Notes: generated by a model not told the origin, from the sequence alone. A DNA stretch of 64,000 nucleotides from Cupriavidus pauculus (GCF_022179805.1 NZ_BPUO01000007.1:62001-126000); one strand, 5' to 3'; shown: positions 9,307-18,539, counted from the first letter of the stretch. Numbers and translations are program-made.

Positions 9307-10617
9307 ATGCCCTCTCGCCTCATAGTCGCCAAGCCCAGCGTCGCTGACAACGCCGTCGCCGACACCGCACCCGCCAGCCACGGTCGTCGCCGCGCGCTGG
9401 CCACCATCGCCGGCGCCAGCGTGATGACGCTGGTCGATCCGCTGGTGCGCAGCGGCGCATGGGCAGCCGGTTCCGACGCCCCCGAGAAGCCCGAGGTGCG
9501 CATCGGGTTCATTCCGCTGACCGACTGCGCATCGGTGGTGATGGCATCCACGCTGGGCCTGGACAAGAAGTACGGCATCAAGATCACGCCCACCAAGGAA
9601 GCGTCGTGGGCCGCCGTGCGCGACAAGCTGGTGAATGGCGAACTCGATGCTGCACACGTGCTCTACGGCCTGATCTATGGCGTGCAGCTTGGCATCGGCG
9701 GTCCCAAGAAGGACATGGCCGTGCTGATGAACCTGAACCACAACGGCCAGGCCATCACGCTGTCGCAAAAGCTTGCCGACAAGGGCGTCAAGGACGGCGC
9801 CAGCCTGCGCGCGCTGATGACCAAGGAAAAGCGCGAATACGTGTTCGCGCAGACCTTCCCCACCGGCACGCACGCGATGTGGCTCTACTACTGGCTGGCG
9901 GCCAACGGCATCAACCCGATGCAGGACGCCAAGGCCATCACGGTGCCGCCGCCGCAGATGGTGGCCAACATGCGCGTGGGCAACATGGACGGCTTCTGCG
10001 TGGGCGAACCGTGGGGCGCACGCGCCATTGCCGACAAGATCGGCTTCACGGCCGAGACCACCCAGTCGATCTGGAAGGACCACCCCGAGAAGACGCTGGG
10101 CACCACGGCCGAGTTCGTGCAGAAGAACCCCAACACCGCCCGCGCGATGGTGGCGGCCGTCCTGGAGGCATCGAAGTACATCGACGCGTCGGCCTCGAAC
10201 CGCCGCAAGACGGCCGAGACCATCGCCGCCAAGTCGTACGTGAACACCGACATGGACATCATCCTGGACCGCATGCTGGGCCGCTACAGCAACGGCCTGG
10301 GCAAGACCTGGGACGACCCCGATTCCATGAAGTTCTACCAGGACGGCCTGGCCAACTACCCGTTCCTGTCCGATGGCATGTGGTTCCTGACGCAGCACAA
10401 GCGCTGGGGGCTGCTCAAGGACCACCCGGACTACCTGGCCGTGGCAAAACAGGTGAACCGCATCGACATCTACAAGCAAGGCGCCGCCGCCGCGCAGGTG
10501 CCGCTGCCCAAGAGCGATTTCCGCACGGCCAAGCTGATCGATGGCGTGACGTGGGACGCCACCAGGGACCCCAAGGCCTACGCCGACGGCTTCAAGATCA
10601 AGGCCGCCGCGCTCTGA
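9307..10617 (+). CDS. nrtA: Nitrate-type ABC transporter, periplasmic substrate-binding protein
   Basis: A 436-residue binding protein of the NrtA/CmpA/SsuA class. The N-terminus has a twin-arginine signal (HGRRRALATIAGAS), so it is exported folded by Tat. The mature part starts with EVRIGFIPLTDCASVVMAS, the typical anion-binding start, and continues with EASWAAVRDKL and GYFVGEP-like GFCVGEPWGARA. The ATG at 9307 follows CGGAG. NasS sensors are related but lack an export signal, so this is a transporter subunit and not the missing NasT partner. It is first in the nrtA-nrtB-ATPase operon. Nitrate is the likely ligand because of the NasT context; cyanate or bicarbonate are not excluded. Confidence 0.87.
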   Translation: MPSRLIVAKPSVADNAVADTAPASHGRRRALATIAGASVMTLVDPLVRSGAWAAGSDAPEKPEVRIGFIPLTDCASVVMASTLGLDKKYGIKITPTKEASWAAVRDKLVNGELDAAHVLYGLIYGVQLGIGGPKKDMAVLMNLNHNGQAITLSQKLADKGVKDGASLRALMTKEKREYVFAQTFPTGTHAMWLYYWLAANGINPMQDAKAITVPPPQMVANMRVGNMDGFCVGEPWGARAIADKIGFTAETTQSIWKDHPEKTLGTTAEFVQKNPNTARAMVAAVLEASKYIDASASNRRKTAETIAAKSYVNTDMDIILDRMLGRYSNGLGKTWDDPDSMKFYQDGLANYPFLSDGMWFLTQHKRWGLLKDHPDYLAVAKQVNRIDIYKQGAAAAQVPLPKSDFRTAKLIDGVTWDATRDPKAYADGFKIKAAAL

Positions 10618-10665
10618 TCGCACCGCGCCCCGAAAAGCCGATAGCCCTTCAGAAAGGAGCTTGCC

Positions 10666-11574
10666 GTGAATGCCATTGCCCCAGTTTCTCCGAAAGGTGT
10701 TGCCATGGATGCAGATGCCCTGGATTCGGAAGCCAAGGAACACACGCGCCGCCGTGCGGCCGAGCTTGCCGCGCAAGCACGGCAGGCCGCGCGTCGCGAT
10801 GCCCTGAGCGGCGTCGTTCTCAAATGCGTGCCGCCGCTGGCCGGTTTCGTGCTCTTCCTGCTGGTCTGGCACGGCATCGCCACGCTGATCCCGGCGCTGC
10901 CCACGCCTGCCGCCACGTGGAATGCCGCGGTGCCGTTGTTCTCCGACCCGTTCTATCGCAACGGGCCGAACGACCAGGGCATCGGCTGGAACGTGCTGGC
11001 ATCTCTGGCGCGCGTGGCCGCCGGCTTTGGCCTGGCGGCGGTGATCGGCATTCCGGCCGGCTTCCTGCTGGGTCGCTTCGCGTTCCTGAACGCGATGGCC
11101 GCACCGGTGATCAGCCTGCTGCGGCCGGTGTCGCCGCTGGCGTGGCTGCCGATTGGCCTGCTGCTGTTCAAGGCGGCCAACCCGGCGGCCATCTGGGCCA
11201 TCTTCATCTGCTCAATCTGGCCGATGATCATCAACACCGCCGTCGGCGTGACGCGTGTGCCGCAGGACTACCTGAACGTGGCGCGCGTGCTCGACCTGTC
11301 CGAATGGAAGGTGTTCCGCCGCGTGCTGTTTCCGGCCGTGCTGCCGTACATGCTGACCGGCGTGCGGCTGTCGATCGGCACCGCGTGGCTGGTGATCGTG
11401 GCCGCCGAGATGCTGACTGGGGGCACCGGCATCGGCTTCTGGCTGTGGGACGAGTGGAACAACCTCAAGGTTGAGCACATCGTCATCGCCATCTTCATCA
11501 TTGGCGTGGTGGGCCTGGTGCTGGAGCACCTGCTGCTGGCCCTGGCGCGCCGCTTCAGCTACGGCAACACGTGA
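10666..11574 (+). CDS. nrtB: Nitrate-type ABC transporter permease
   Basis: A 302-residue inner-membrane permease. A hydrophilic N-terminal tail of about 45 residues is followed by a first membrane span (PPLAGFVLFLLVWHGIATLI) and about five more. The EAA-loop region reads QDYLNVARVLDLSEWKVFRR, with the conserved Gly position occupied by Asp-Leu. The start is GTG at 10666, seven bases after AGGAG; no ATG fits as well. Its stop overlaps the region just before the ATPase gene. It works with NrtA and the ATPase. Confidence 0.9.
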   Translation: MNAIAPVSPKGVAMDADALDSEAKEHTRRRAAELAAQARQAARRDALSGVVLKCVPPLAGFVLFLLVWHGIATLIPALPTPAATWNAAVPLFSDPFYRNGPNDQGIGWNVLASLARVAAGFGLAAVIGIPAGFLLGRFAFLNAMAAPVISLLRPVSPLAWLPIGLLLFKAANPAAIWAIFICSIWPMIINTAVGVTRVPQDYLNVARVLDLSEWKVFRRVLFPAVLPYMLTGVRLSIGTAWLVIVAAEMLTGGTGIGFWLWDEWNNLKVEHIVIAIFIIGVVGLVLEHLLLALARRFSYGNT

Positions 11575-11588
11575 TCGGAGCCGCCATC

Positions 11589-12392
11589 ATGGACAAGTTC
11601 GTCACCATCGAAGACGTCGGCCAGACGTTCAAGACGCGCAAGGGGCCGTTCGTGGCGCTGCGCGATATCAACCTGTCGATTGCCGAAGGCGAGTTCATCA
11701 CGCTGATCGGGCACTCGGGCTGCGGCAAGTCCACGCTGCTGAACCTGATCGCGGGCCTGACCATGCCCACGACCGGCGCGTTGATCTGCGCCGGCCGCGA
11801 GATCTCCGGCCCCGGCCCCGAGCGCGCCGTGGTGTTCCAGAACCATTCGCTGCTGCCCTGGCTGACGTGCTTCGAGAACGTCTACCTGGGCGTGGAGCGC
11901 GTGTTCGCCGGCACCGAGACGCGCGCGCAGCTCAAGGCCCGCACGCACGACACGCTGGCGCTGGTGGGCCTGACGCATGCCGAGGCCAAGTATCCGCACG
12001 AGATCTCGGGCGGCATGAAGCAGCGCGTGGGCATTGCGCGGGCGCTGGCGATGCAGCCCAAGGTGCTGCTGATGGACGAGCCGTTCGGTGCGCTGGATGC
12101 CCTGACGCGCGCGCATCTGCAGGACGAGCTGATCAAGATCGTGGCCCGCACCCACAGCACCGTGGTCATGGTCACCCACGACGTCGACGAGGCCGTGCTG
12201 CTGGCCGACCGCATCGTGATGATGACCAACGGCCCGGCCGCCACGATTGGCGAGGTCCTGAACGTCGACATTGCGCGGCCGCGCGACCGCGTGGCGCTGG
12301 CCGACGACAAGACCTATCACGCCTGCCGCACGGCCGTGCTCGACTTCCTGTACCGCAAGCAGCGCAACCCGGCGCTGCAGGAAGCGGCCTGA
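11589..12392 (+). CDS. nrtD: Nitrate-type ABC transporter ATPase
   Basis: A 267-residue ABC ATPase with Walker A GHSGCGKST, Q-loop VVFQNHSLLPWL, signature SGGMKQR, Walker B VLLMDEPFGALD and the switch His (VMVTHDVDEA). It has no C-terminal NrtA-like domain, so it resembles the single-domain NrtD/SsuB type. The ATG at 11589 is preferred (CGGAG 8 bases upstream) over an in-frame GTG at 11571 that overlaps the nrtB stop. A 10-bp unit (GAAGCGGCCT) is repeated nearly three times across the stop codon. No nitrate reductase gene follows. Confidence 0.9.
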   Translation: MDKFVTIEDVGQTFKTRKGPFVALRDINLSIAEGEFITLIGHSGCGKSTLLNLIAGLTMPTTGALICAGREISGPGPERAVVFQNHSLLPWLTCFENVYLGVERVFAGTETRAQLKARTHDTLALVGLTHAEAKYPHEISGGMKQRVGIARALAMQPKVLLMDEPFGALDALTRAHLQDELIKIVARTHSTVVMVTHDVDEAVLLADRIVMMTNGPAATIGEVLNVDIARPRDRVALADDKTYHACRTAVLDFLYRKQRNPALQEAA

Positions 12393-12475
12393 AGCGGCCT
12401 GAAGCGGACATCGGGCGTTTGCAGGGGGAATCGTGGGCTATCATGAACCCCAACCCCACGATTCCCCGCAGGACC

Positions 12476-13465
12476 ATGACGACTGCTAATTCCACGCCGT
12501 TTTCGGCGGCAAAATACATCAAGGAAATCGGTCGCGGCGTCAACGGCGCCCGCGCACTGCCGCGCGAGGACGCCCAGGCGCTCTTCGATGCCATGCTGGC
12601 CGGCCGCGTTTCCGATATCGAACTGGGCGCCGTGCTGATGGCGTACCGCATCAAGGGTGAAGCCCCGCACGAACTGGCCGGCATGCTCGAAGCCGCGCAC
12701 CAGCATTGCCAGCCGCTGGCCGCGCCGCCCGACCGGCCCGTGGTGGTGATTCCCAGCTACAACGGCGCGCGCAAGCAACCCAACCTGGTGCCCTTGCTGG
12801 CGATGCTGCTGGCGCGCGACGGTGTGCCCACGCTGGTGCATGGCGTGCGCGGCTTCCAGGGCCGGGTCACCAGCCTGGCGCTGTTCGAGTCATTGGGCGT
12901 GCCGCTGTGCGCGACCACGCAAGCCGCCCAGGACCAGTTGCGGGCGGCGTCGAACCCGCTGGCCGTGCTGCCGATCGATGTCCTGTCACCGGCGCTGTCG
13001 GCGCTGCTCGACAAGCGATCGATCATCGGCCTGCGCAATTCGTCGCACACGATCGTCAAAATGCTGCAGCCGGTGGGCGAGCACACCCCGGCCGAGGCCC
13101 TGCGCCTGTACAGCTACACGCACCCGGAATACCGCGAGACACTGACCGATTACTTCTCGCACGAGCCCGCCAACGTGTTGCTGGGGCGCGGTACCGAAGG
13201 CGAGGTGGTTGCCGACGCGCGCCGCAGCACACGCATCGACTGGCTGCACGACGGCCATCAGCAGACCATGGTGGACCCGGTGGGCGGGTCGATTGCCGAA
13301 GTACCGGCGCTGCCGGCCGGCACCGACGTGGCCGAGACGGCCGCGTGGATCCGCAAGGTGCTCGACGGCGCGGAACCGGTGCCCGCACCAATCGCCACGC
13401 AGGTCGCCACGATCAAGGATTGCCTGAAGCAGGCCACGCGCGTGGCCTGGGCCAGCCCGGTCTGA
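12476..13465 (+). CDS. ybiB: YbiB family DNA-binding protein (anthranilate phosphoribosyltransferase-like fold)
   Basis: A 329-residue homologue of YbiB/TrpD2. It keeps the anthranilate phosphoribosyltransferase fold but belongs to a branch reported to bind nucleic acids. Family features are YIKEIGRGVNGARALPREDA near the start, LGAVLMAYRIKGE, PSYNGARKQPNLVPLLA and GFQGRVTSLALFE. The phosphate-binding glycine loop of true TrpD is not seen. The start at 12476 fits the family N-terminus; an in-frame ATG at 12443 adds 11 residues. It is co-oriented with the nrt genes but 83 bp downstream and functionally unrelated. Confidence 0.85.
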   Translation: MTTANSTPFSAAKYIKEIGRGVNGARALPREDAQALFDAMLAGRVSDIELGAVLMAYRIKGEAPHELAGMLEAAHQHCQPLAAPPDRPVVVIPSYNGARKQPNLVPLLAMLLARDGVPTLVHGVRGFQGRVTSLALFESLGVPLCATTQAAQDQLRAASNPLAVLPIDVLSPALSALLDKRSIIGLRNSSHTIVKMLQPVGEHTPAEALRLYSYTHPEYRETLTDYFSHEPANVLLGRGTEGEVVADARRSTRIDWLHDGHQQTMVDPVGGSIAEVPALPAGTDVAETAAWIRKVLDGAEPVPAPIATQVATIKDCLKQATRVAWASPV

Positions 13466-13489
13466 GCCGGGCTGAGGCGCCGGCGGGTT

Positions 13490-14362
13490 CTAGCGACGCA
13501 CCGGCAACGGAATCCGCTCGGTTTCGCCGGGCACGTGCGGGAACCTGTCGTCCTGCCAGCGCTGGCTGGCTTCCTCGATGGCTTCCTTGGTGCTGGCCAC
13601 GAAATTCCAGAAGATGAAGCGGCGGCCATCAGTCGGGTCGCCGCCCAGCAGCATCACCCGCGACGGCTCGGTCGCGCTGATCGTCACCGGCTGGCCCGGC
13701 GTCAGCACCACCAGGTGCTCGGCCGGCAGGGTCTCGCCATCCATCTCCAGATTGCCGTCCACCGGATAGATGCCTCGCTGCACGTGATCGGCCGGAATCA
13801 CCAGGCTGGAGCCGGCATCCATTTCGATGGCCACGTAGAGTGTGCGGCTATACACACGAACCGGCGATTCGGCGCCGAACGCGTCGCCGGCAATCACCGT
13901 CATGCGCACGCCGGGCAGTTCCAGCTTGGGCAGCGTGGCGCCGGGATGGTGATGGAAGGACGGCGGATCGTTCTCGTGGGGTTTCGGCAGCGCCACCCAG
14001 GTCTGAATGCCGTGCAGGCGGGGGCCGGCGTCGCGCATCGCCTGCGGCGAGCGCTCCGAGTGCACGATGCCCGTACCGGCCGTCATCCAGTTCACGTCGC
14101 CGGGGCGGATCACCTGTTCGCTGCCCAGGCTGTCCCGGTGCATGATCTCGCCTTCGAACAGGTACGTGACCGTCGCCAGACCGATATGCGGATGCGGGCG
14201 CACATCCATGCCCTGGCCGGGCGCCATTTCCACGGGCCCCATGTGATCGAAGAAGATGAACGGGCCGACCGTCTGGGTCGTGGCGGCCGGCAGCAGGCGG
14301 CGAACGGTGAACTCGCCGATGTCCCGCACATGCGGCTTCAGCAAGTGTTCGATTGCAGACAT
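13490..14362 (-). CDS. Pirin family protein
   Basis: A 290-residue bicupin. The pirin metal site is complete: His57 and His59 in RPHPHIGLATVTYLFEGE, and His101 and Glu103 in GTGIVHSERSP. Bacterial pirins act as quercetinase-like dioxygenases or modulators of metabolic enzymes; which one applies here is not known. The C-terminal motif GGDPTDGRRFIFWNFVAST is typical of the proteobacterial clade. It converges with ybiB (24-bp gap) and is separated from rpoH by a 354-bp regulatory region. Confidence 0.92.
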   Translation of the reverse strand: MSAIEHLLKPHVRDIGEFTVRRLLPAATTQTVGPFIFFDHMGPVEMAPGQGMDVRPHPHIGLATVTYLFEGEIMHRDSLGSEQVIRPGDVNWMTAGTGIVHSERSPQAMRDAGPRLHGIQTWVALPKPHENDPPSFHHHPGATLPKLELPGVRMTVIAGDAFGAESPVRVYSRTLYVAIEMDAGSSLVIPADHVQRGIYPVDGNLEMDGETLPAEHLVVLTPGQPVTISATEPSRVMLLGGDPTDGRRFIFWNFVASTKEAIEEASQRWQDDRFPHVPGETERIPLPVRR

Positions 14363-14555
14363 GGGGGCCTCTCCAAGTAATGGTGCAATGCGGCTGGAAA
14401 ACGACTTCAGTGTAGCGAATCCAGCAATTCACCATCTCGAAATTGCACCGAATTAGTCGGAAACCGATTGGCTTGCGCCCCCTCTAATCTTCTTGTTGAA
14501 GCGCCACCGGCCGCCAGCCCTTGTCAGGCTTGCGATGGGCGCCAGACAGGGGTGG

Positions 14556-14586
14556 CTTGAAAGGCTATCGATAATTCACCCCCAAT
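14556..14586 (+). promoter_or_regulatory. Possible sigma32-type promoter upstream of rpoH
   Basis: CTTGAAA at 14556 and CCCCCAAT at 14579 resemble the heat-shock -35/-10 pair CTTGAA/CCCCAT. The 17-nt gap is slightly long. A second CCCCAT occurs at 14603 without a matching -35. The rest of 14363-14620 shows nothing else recognisable. Confidence 0.35.
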
Positions 14587-14620
14587 CGGGTGGAACTATC
14601 AACCCCATAGACTCTCCAAC

Positions 14621-14647
14621 TTAGCACTCGTCCGGTTCGAGTGCTAA
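14621..14647 (+). promoter_or_regulatory. CIRCE element (HrcA operator) upstream of rpoH
   Basis: TTAGCACTC-N9-GAGTGCTAA, a perfect match to the CIRCE consensus in both arms and in spacer length. It lies 70 bp before the rpoH start, placing the heat-shock sigma factor gene under the HrcA repressor. Confidence 0.95.
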
Positions 14648-14716
14648 TATGCGTTGCAATGCGGTGTCCTTCCAGGACACACCGGCAACCCACCGCCGGA
14701 TGCGAAAGGAGTCATA

Positions 14717-15652
14717 GTGAACGCAGTTCTGTCTGCCGATCAAACCCAAGTTTCCCGCCGTCTGCCGACGGCGCCCCAGAGTGCCGCCGCGAACAGCCTT
14801 GCGCTGACGTTTCCGGGCACGCTGGGAAATCTGGACAGCTACATCCAGGCTGTCCACCGTATTCCGCTGCTCACCCCCGAGGAAGAGCTGCGCCTGGCGC
14901 GTGACCTGCGCGACAGCGAATCCGTCGATGCCGCCCGGCGCCTGGTGTTGTCCCACCTGCGCCTGGTCGTGTCGATTGCCCGCCAGTACCTGGGCTATGG
15001 GCTGCCGCACGCCGACCTGATCCAGGAAGGCAATATCGGCCTGATGAAGGCCGTGAAGCGCTTCGATCCGGAACAGGGTGTGCGCCTGGTGTCGTACGCG
15101 ATGCACTGGATCAAGGCCGAGATCCACGAATATGTGCTGAAGAACTGGCGCATGGTCAAGGTCGCCACGACCAAGGCCCAGCGCAAGCTGTTCTTCAATC
15201 TGCGCAGCCAGAAGCAGGGCCTGCATACCTTCACTCCGGAACAGGTGGAAGCCGTTGCGCGCGAGCTCAACGTGAAGCCCGAGGAAGTGATGGAGATGGA
15301 AATCCGCATGTCTGGCGGTGACACGGCGCTCGAAGGCCAGGTTGACGATGGCGAGGAAGAATTCGCGCCGATCGCCTATCTGGCGGACAACCACAACGAG
15401 CCCACCAAGGTGATCGAGGCCAAGAGCCGCGACCGCCTGCAGGTGGAAGGCCTGGAAGAAGCACTGGGCAAGCTCGACCCGCGCAGCCGCCGCATCATCG
15501 AGGCACGCTGGCTGGACGTGAACGACGATGGCTCGGGTGGCTCAACGCTGCATGAGCTGGCTGCCGAATTCGGCGTCTCCGCCGAGCGGATCCGCCAGAT
15601 CGAGTCGGCCGCGATGAAGAAGATGAAGGGTGCGCTGGCGGCTTTCGCCTGA
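14717..15652 (+). CDS. rpoH: RNA polymerase heat-shock sigma factor sigma32
   Basis: A 311-residue group 3 sigma70-family factor directing transcription of chaperone and protease genes. Region 2 shows LRLVVSIARQYLGYGLPHAD, then LIQEGNIGLMKAVKRFDP. The RpoH box (QRKLFFNLR), diagnostic for sigma32, follows LVSYAMHWIKAEIHEYVLKNW. Region 4 ends with an HTH (AAEFGVSAERIRQIE). The start is GTG at 14717, five bases after AAAGGAG. Upstream in-frame ATGs lie inside the structured leader and give non-conserved residues. A strong terminator follows. Confidence 0.97.
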   Translation: MNAVLSADQTQVSRRLPTAPQSAAANSLALTFPGTLGNLDSYIQAVHRIPLLTPEEELRLARDLRDSESVDAARRLVLSHLRLVVSIARQYLGYGLPHADLIQEGNIGLMKAVKRFDPEQGVRLVSYAMHWIKAEIHEYVLKNWRMVKVATTKAQRKLFFNLRSQKQGLHTFTPEQVEAVARELNVKPEEVMEMEIRMSGGDTALEGQVDDGEEEFAPIAYLADNHNEPTKVIEAKSRDRLQVEGLEEALGKLDPRSRRIIEARWLDVNDDGSGGSTLHELAAEFGVSAERIRQIESAAMKKMKGALAAFA

Positions 15653-15672
15653 TCCGTACCCCGCAGCAAAGC

Positions 15673-15701
15673 AAAAGGCCGGTCAATCGACCGGCCTTTT
15701 T
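15673..15701 (+). terminator. Intrinsic terminator after rpoH
   Basis: Stem AAAAGGCCGGTC / GACCGGCCTTTT with an AATC loop and T run. It is nearly symmetrical, so it may also serve the convergent SCO1 gene. Confidence 0.9.
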
Positions 15702-15738
15702 GTTTGTTCCTGGTTTGTGCCTTGTGTGCTGTGACGCC

Positions 15739-16341
15739 TCAGGACATCAGCGCCTTCAGGTCGTGCGCGATCGGCTCCGGCCCCTGGCCGTGGCGGATGA
15801 ACAGCCGCAGTTGCCCGTTCTGGTCAAACACGTAGCTGCCGGCCGAGTGATCCATCGTGTAGTTGTTCGGCGACGATCCCGGCACCTTGGCGTAATACAC
15901 CTTGAAGTCCTTGGTCACCTGCTTGAGCGCGGCTTCGTCGGCCGGGCGCAGGCCCAGGAAGCGCGCATCGAATGCGGGCACGTACTGGGCCATCAGCGCC
16001 GCCGTGTCGCGCTCGGGGTCCACCGTGACGAACAGCACCTGCACCTTGTCAGCATCGGGGCCCATTTGCTCCATCACCTGCTTGAGTTCGACCATGGTCG
16101 TCGGGCAGACGTCCGGGCAGTGCGTGTAGCCGAAGAACATCAGCACCACCTTGCCCTTGAAGTCGCCCAGCGTGCGGGTCTTGCCGGTGGGGTCCTGCAG
16201 CGCAAAGTCCTTGCCGAAGTCGCTGGCGCCCGAGATATCGACATTCTTGAACGACGGCTTGGGCTGGCCGCAGGCCGTCAGGAAGGCGGCGCAGAGCGCG
16301 AGCAGGCAGAAGCGGCGGAATGTGGCCAGGCGGGTGGCCAT
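15739..16341 (-). CDS. SCO1/SenC family copper chaperone lipoprotein
   Basis: A 200-residue thioredoxin-fold protein that delivers copper to the CuA site of cytochrome c oxidase. A lipoprotein signal ends at LTAC (Cys24), anchoring it to the membrane. The copper motif is THCPDVCP (Cys75, Cys79), with the distal His in YTMDHSAG. The ATG at 16341 (MATRLATFRR) is preferred because it gives a normal lipoprotein signal and has AAGG upstream; an ATG eight codons earlier is possible. It is the last gene of the surf1-SCO-like-ctaA-ctaB-SCO1 run, 116 bp after ctaB. Confidence 0.92.
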   Translation of the reverse strand: MATRLATFRRFCLLALCAAFLTACGQPKPSFKNVDISGASDFGKDFALQDPTGKTRTLGDFKGKVVLMFFGYTHCPDVCPTTMVELKQVMEQMGPDADKVQVLFVTVDPERDTAALMAQYVPAFDARFLGLRPADEAALKQVTKDFKVYYAKVPGSSPNNYTMDHSAGSYVFDQNGQLRLFIRHGQGPEPIAHDLKALMS

Positions 16342-16457
16342 GAGACCTTGGGCGGGATTCGGCATGCGGTGGATTCGAAGCGAAGGAAGAGACGCCCGAA
16401 AGTATCGCCGATCAAGCCGGCCATGGCCTCCGGGCGCGGCAAGATGCCGCAGGCAGA

Positions 16458-17396
16458 TCAGATCTGCGGCACGAACTTGAAGTAGTGATCCACCAGCAGC
16501 GCCGCGAACAGCAGCGACAGGTACAGGATCGAATAACGGAAGGTCTTCTGCGCCAGCTGGTCCGAGTAGTTGCGGAACAGCTTCCAAGCATAGCCCAGGA
16601 ACACCAGGCCCAGGCCCAGCGCGGCGGCCAGGTAGATGTAGCCGCTCATGCCATAGACGAACGGCAGCAGCGTGGCGGCGATCATCACCAGCGTGTACAG
16701 CAGGATATGCAGCAGCGTGTAGCGCTCGCCGTGGGTGATCGGCAGCATCGGCAGCCCCGACTTGGCGTAGTCGGCACGGCGATACAGGGCCAGCGCCCAG
16801 AAGTGCGGTGGCGTCCATGTGAAGATGATCAGGACCAGGAACCACGCCTCGGCCGGCACGGTGCCCGCCACGGCGGCCCAGCCCAGCGCGGGCGGCATGG
16901 CGCCGGACAGGCCGCCGATGACGATGTTCTGCGGCGTCGCCGGCTTCAGCAGGATGGTGTACACCACCGCGTAGCCCAGGAACGTGGCAAAAGTCAGCCA
17001 CATCGTCAGGTCGTTGGCGAACACGTGCAGCAGCCACATGCCGGCGCCGCCGAGGATGGCGGAGAAGATCAGCGTCTGCGTGGTGGTGATCTCGCCGGTG
17101 GCGGACGGGCGCCAGGCCGTGCGGCGCATCAGCGCGTCGATCTTCTGTTCCACCAGGCAGTTGATGGCGAACGCCGCGCCGGCCAGCAGCCAGATACCGG
17201 CGGCGCCGCCGATCAGCACGGACCACGGCACCATGCCCGGCGTGGCCAGGAACATGCCGATGACAGAGCAGAAAACGGCCAACTGCGTGACGCGCGGCTT
17301 GGTCAGCGCGGCATATTGGCGGGCCAGATGTCGTAATCGGCCTACGGAAGAGTGAGGATGGGTAGCGGTAACCACGGGGGGCATCTTGTCCTTCAT
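16458..17396 (-). CDS. ctaB: Protoheme IX farnesyltransferase (heme O synthase)
   Basis: A 312-residue UbiA-family membrane enzyme that adds a farnesyl group to heme B to form heme O. The first motif, [15 protein letters not shown] and the following [15 protein letters not shown], corresponds to the family NxxxDxxxD-type region in its heme O synthase form (N, then D at KIDALM). [16 protein letters not shown] and [15 protein letters not shown] are diagnostic for CtaB/CyoE. About seven to nine membrane spans are visible. Its ATG overlaps the ctaA stop (ATGA), so the two steps of heme A synthesis are translationally coupled. Confidence 0.96.
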   Translation of the reverse strand: MKDKMPPVVTATHPHSSVGRLRHLARQYAALTKPRVTQLAVFCSVIGMFLATPGMVPWSVLIGGAAGIWLLAGAAFAINCLVEQKIDALMRRTAWRPSATGEITTTQTLIFSAILGGAGMWLLHVFANDLTMWLTFATFLGYAVVYTILLKPATPQNIVIGGLSGAMPPALGWAAVAGTVPAEAWFLVLIIFTWTPPHFWALALYRRADYAKSGLPMLPITHGERYTLLHILLYTLVMIAATLLPFVYGMSGYIYLAAALGLGLVFLGYAWKLFRNYSDQLAQKTFRYSILYLSLLFAALLVDHYFKFVPQI

Positions 17397-18496
17397 GTGG
17401 CGCGCGCCGCAACGGCGGATTGGGCGGCGGCACCTGCGAAGCGGGTCGCGAGGCCAATATTGTAGTTGAGACGGAGCAACAGCATCAGCAATAGGGCTGC
17501 TCCGCCGTTATGTGCCACAGCCGCCACCAGCGGCCAGTCGAATACGATGTTGGACATGCCCGTGGCCAGTTGCAGCGCCAGCACGGCCAGCAGCCACTTG
17601 CCATGGCGCGCCAGCCCCTCCAGCTTGCGGGCGCGCAGGCCGAACCACAGCAGGTAGCCCAGCACCACGAACGCAAAGCCGCGATGGACCCAGTGGATGG
17701 CCACCAGCGCGGCATGCGGAATGTAGTCGCCATCAGCCGTCATGCCAAGCTGGCGCCACAGCGTGAAGCCATGGCGAAAGTCCATCTCGGGCACGATCTG
17801 GCCGTTGCAGAGCGGGAAATCGGTGCACGCCAGCACCGCGTAGTTGGTGCTGACCCAGCCGCCCAGGAAGATCTGGATGACCAGCAGCGCCACGGCCAGC
17901 ACGCCGGCCCAGCGCAGCGACGCCGCCTGCGGCGCCACGGGATGCGGCGGGTCGTTGCGCGATCCGAGCCAGATCAGCGACGCCAGCAGCAGCATGGCCA
18001 GCATCAGGTGCGTGACGACGATGATCGGCTGCAGCTTCATCGTCACTGTCAGCGCGCCAAACAGCCCCTGTACGCAGACCAGCACGAACACGGCCGTGGC
18101 AAACCATGGCGACGCCTTCAGCTCGCGGCGCCTGACCCACGCCAGCACCATCAGCGAAATGATCAGCACGCCCACCGCCATGGCGAAATAGCGATGGATC
18201 ATCTCGATCCAGGCTTTTACCAGCGTGACCGGGCCGCTCGGCAGCGCGGTCTCGGCGGCGCGGATCGGCTCCATGGCGGCGTGCGGGTTCGAATGGCCAT
18301 AGCAGCCGGGCCAGTCGGGGCAACCCAGGCCGGAGTCGGTCAACCGCGTGAAGCTGCCGAACATGATCAGGTCCAGCGTCAGGAACGCCGTGATCCACAC
18401 GAGCTTGCGGTATTTGTCACGGCTGCCGCGCACCATCACGTAGGACAGGGGCAGCAGGGCGATCAGGATGCCAATGATGGCGAGCTGGAGCAGCAT
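17393..18496 (-). CDS. ctaA: Heme A synthase (COX15/CtaA family)
   Basis: A 367-residue, eight-span membrane protein that oxidises the C8 methyl of heme O to make heme A. Conserved features are [21 protein letters not shown] near residue 45, [14 protein letters not shown] with a heme-ligand His, VVTHLMLAM, and in the second half [24 protein letters not shown] and [13 protein letters not shown]. It is the proteobacterial COX15 type. It follows the SCO-like gene by 43 bp and overlaps ctaB by 4 bp. Confidence 0.95.
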   Translation of the reverse strand: MLLQLAIIGILIALLPLSYVMVRGSRDKYRKLVWITAFLTLDLIMFGSFTRLTDSGLGCPDWPGCYGHSNPHAAMEPIRAAETALPSGPVTLVKAWIEMIHRYFAMAVGVLIISLMVLAWVRRRELKASPWFATAVFVLVCVQGLFGALTVTMKLQPIIVVTHLMLAMLLLASLIWLGSRNDPPHPVAPQAASLRWAGVLAVALLVIQIFLGGWVSTNYAVLACTDFPLCNGQIVPEMDFRHGFTLWRQLGMTADGDYIPHAALVAIHWVHRGFAFVVLGYLLWFGLRARKLEGLARHGKWLLAVLALQLATGMSNIVFDWPLVAAVAHNGGAALLLMLLLRLNYNIGLATRFAGAAAQSAVAARAT

Positions 18497-18539
18497 TTCG
18501 GTACAGCCGGTAATTCAAGGGTGTTGGATTTCGATCGGG

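Noticed and set aside
8887..10872. 661-codon open frame antisense to nrtA
   Set aside because: No recognisable domain, and it mirrors third-position GC of nrtA. The nrt leader signals lie inside it.
11471..12475. Extension of the ybiB frame back over the ATPase gene
   Set aside because: The upstream part is a shadow of the ABC ATPase in another frame; homology to YbiB begins only after 12476.
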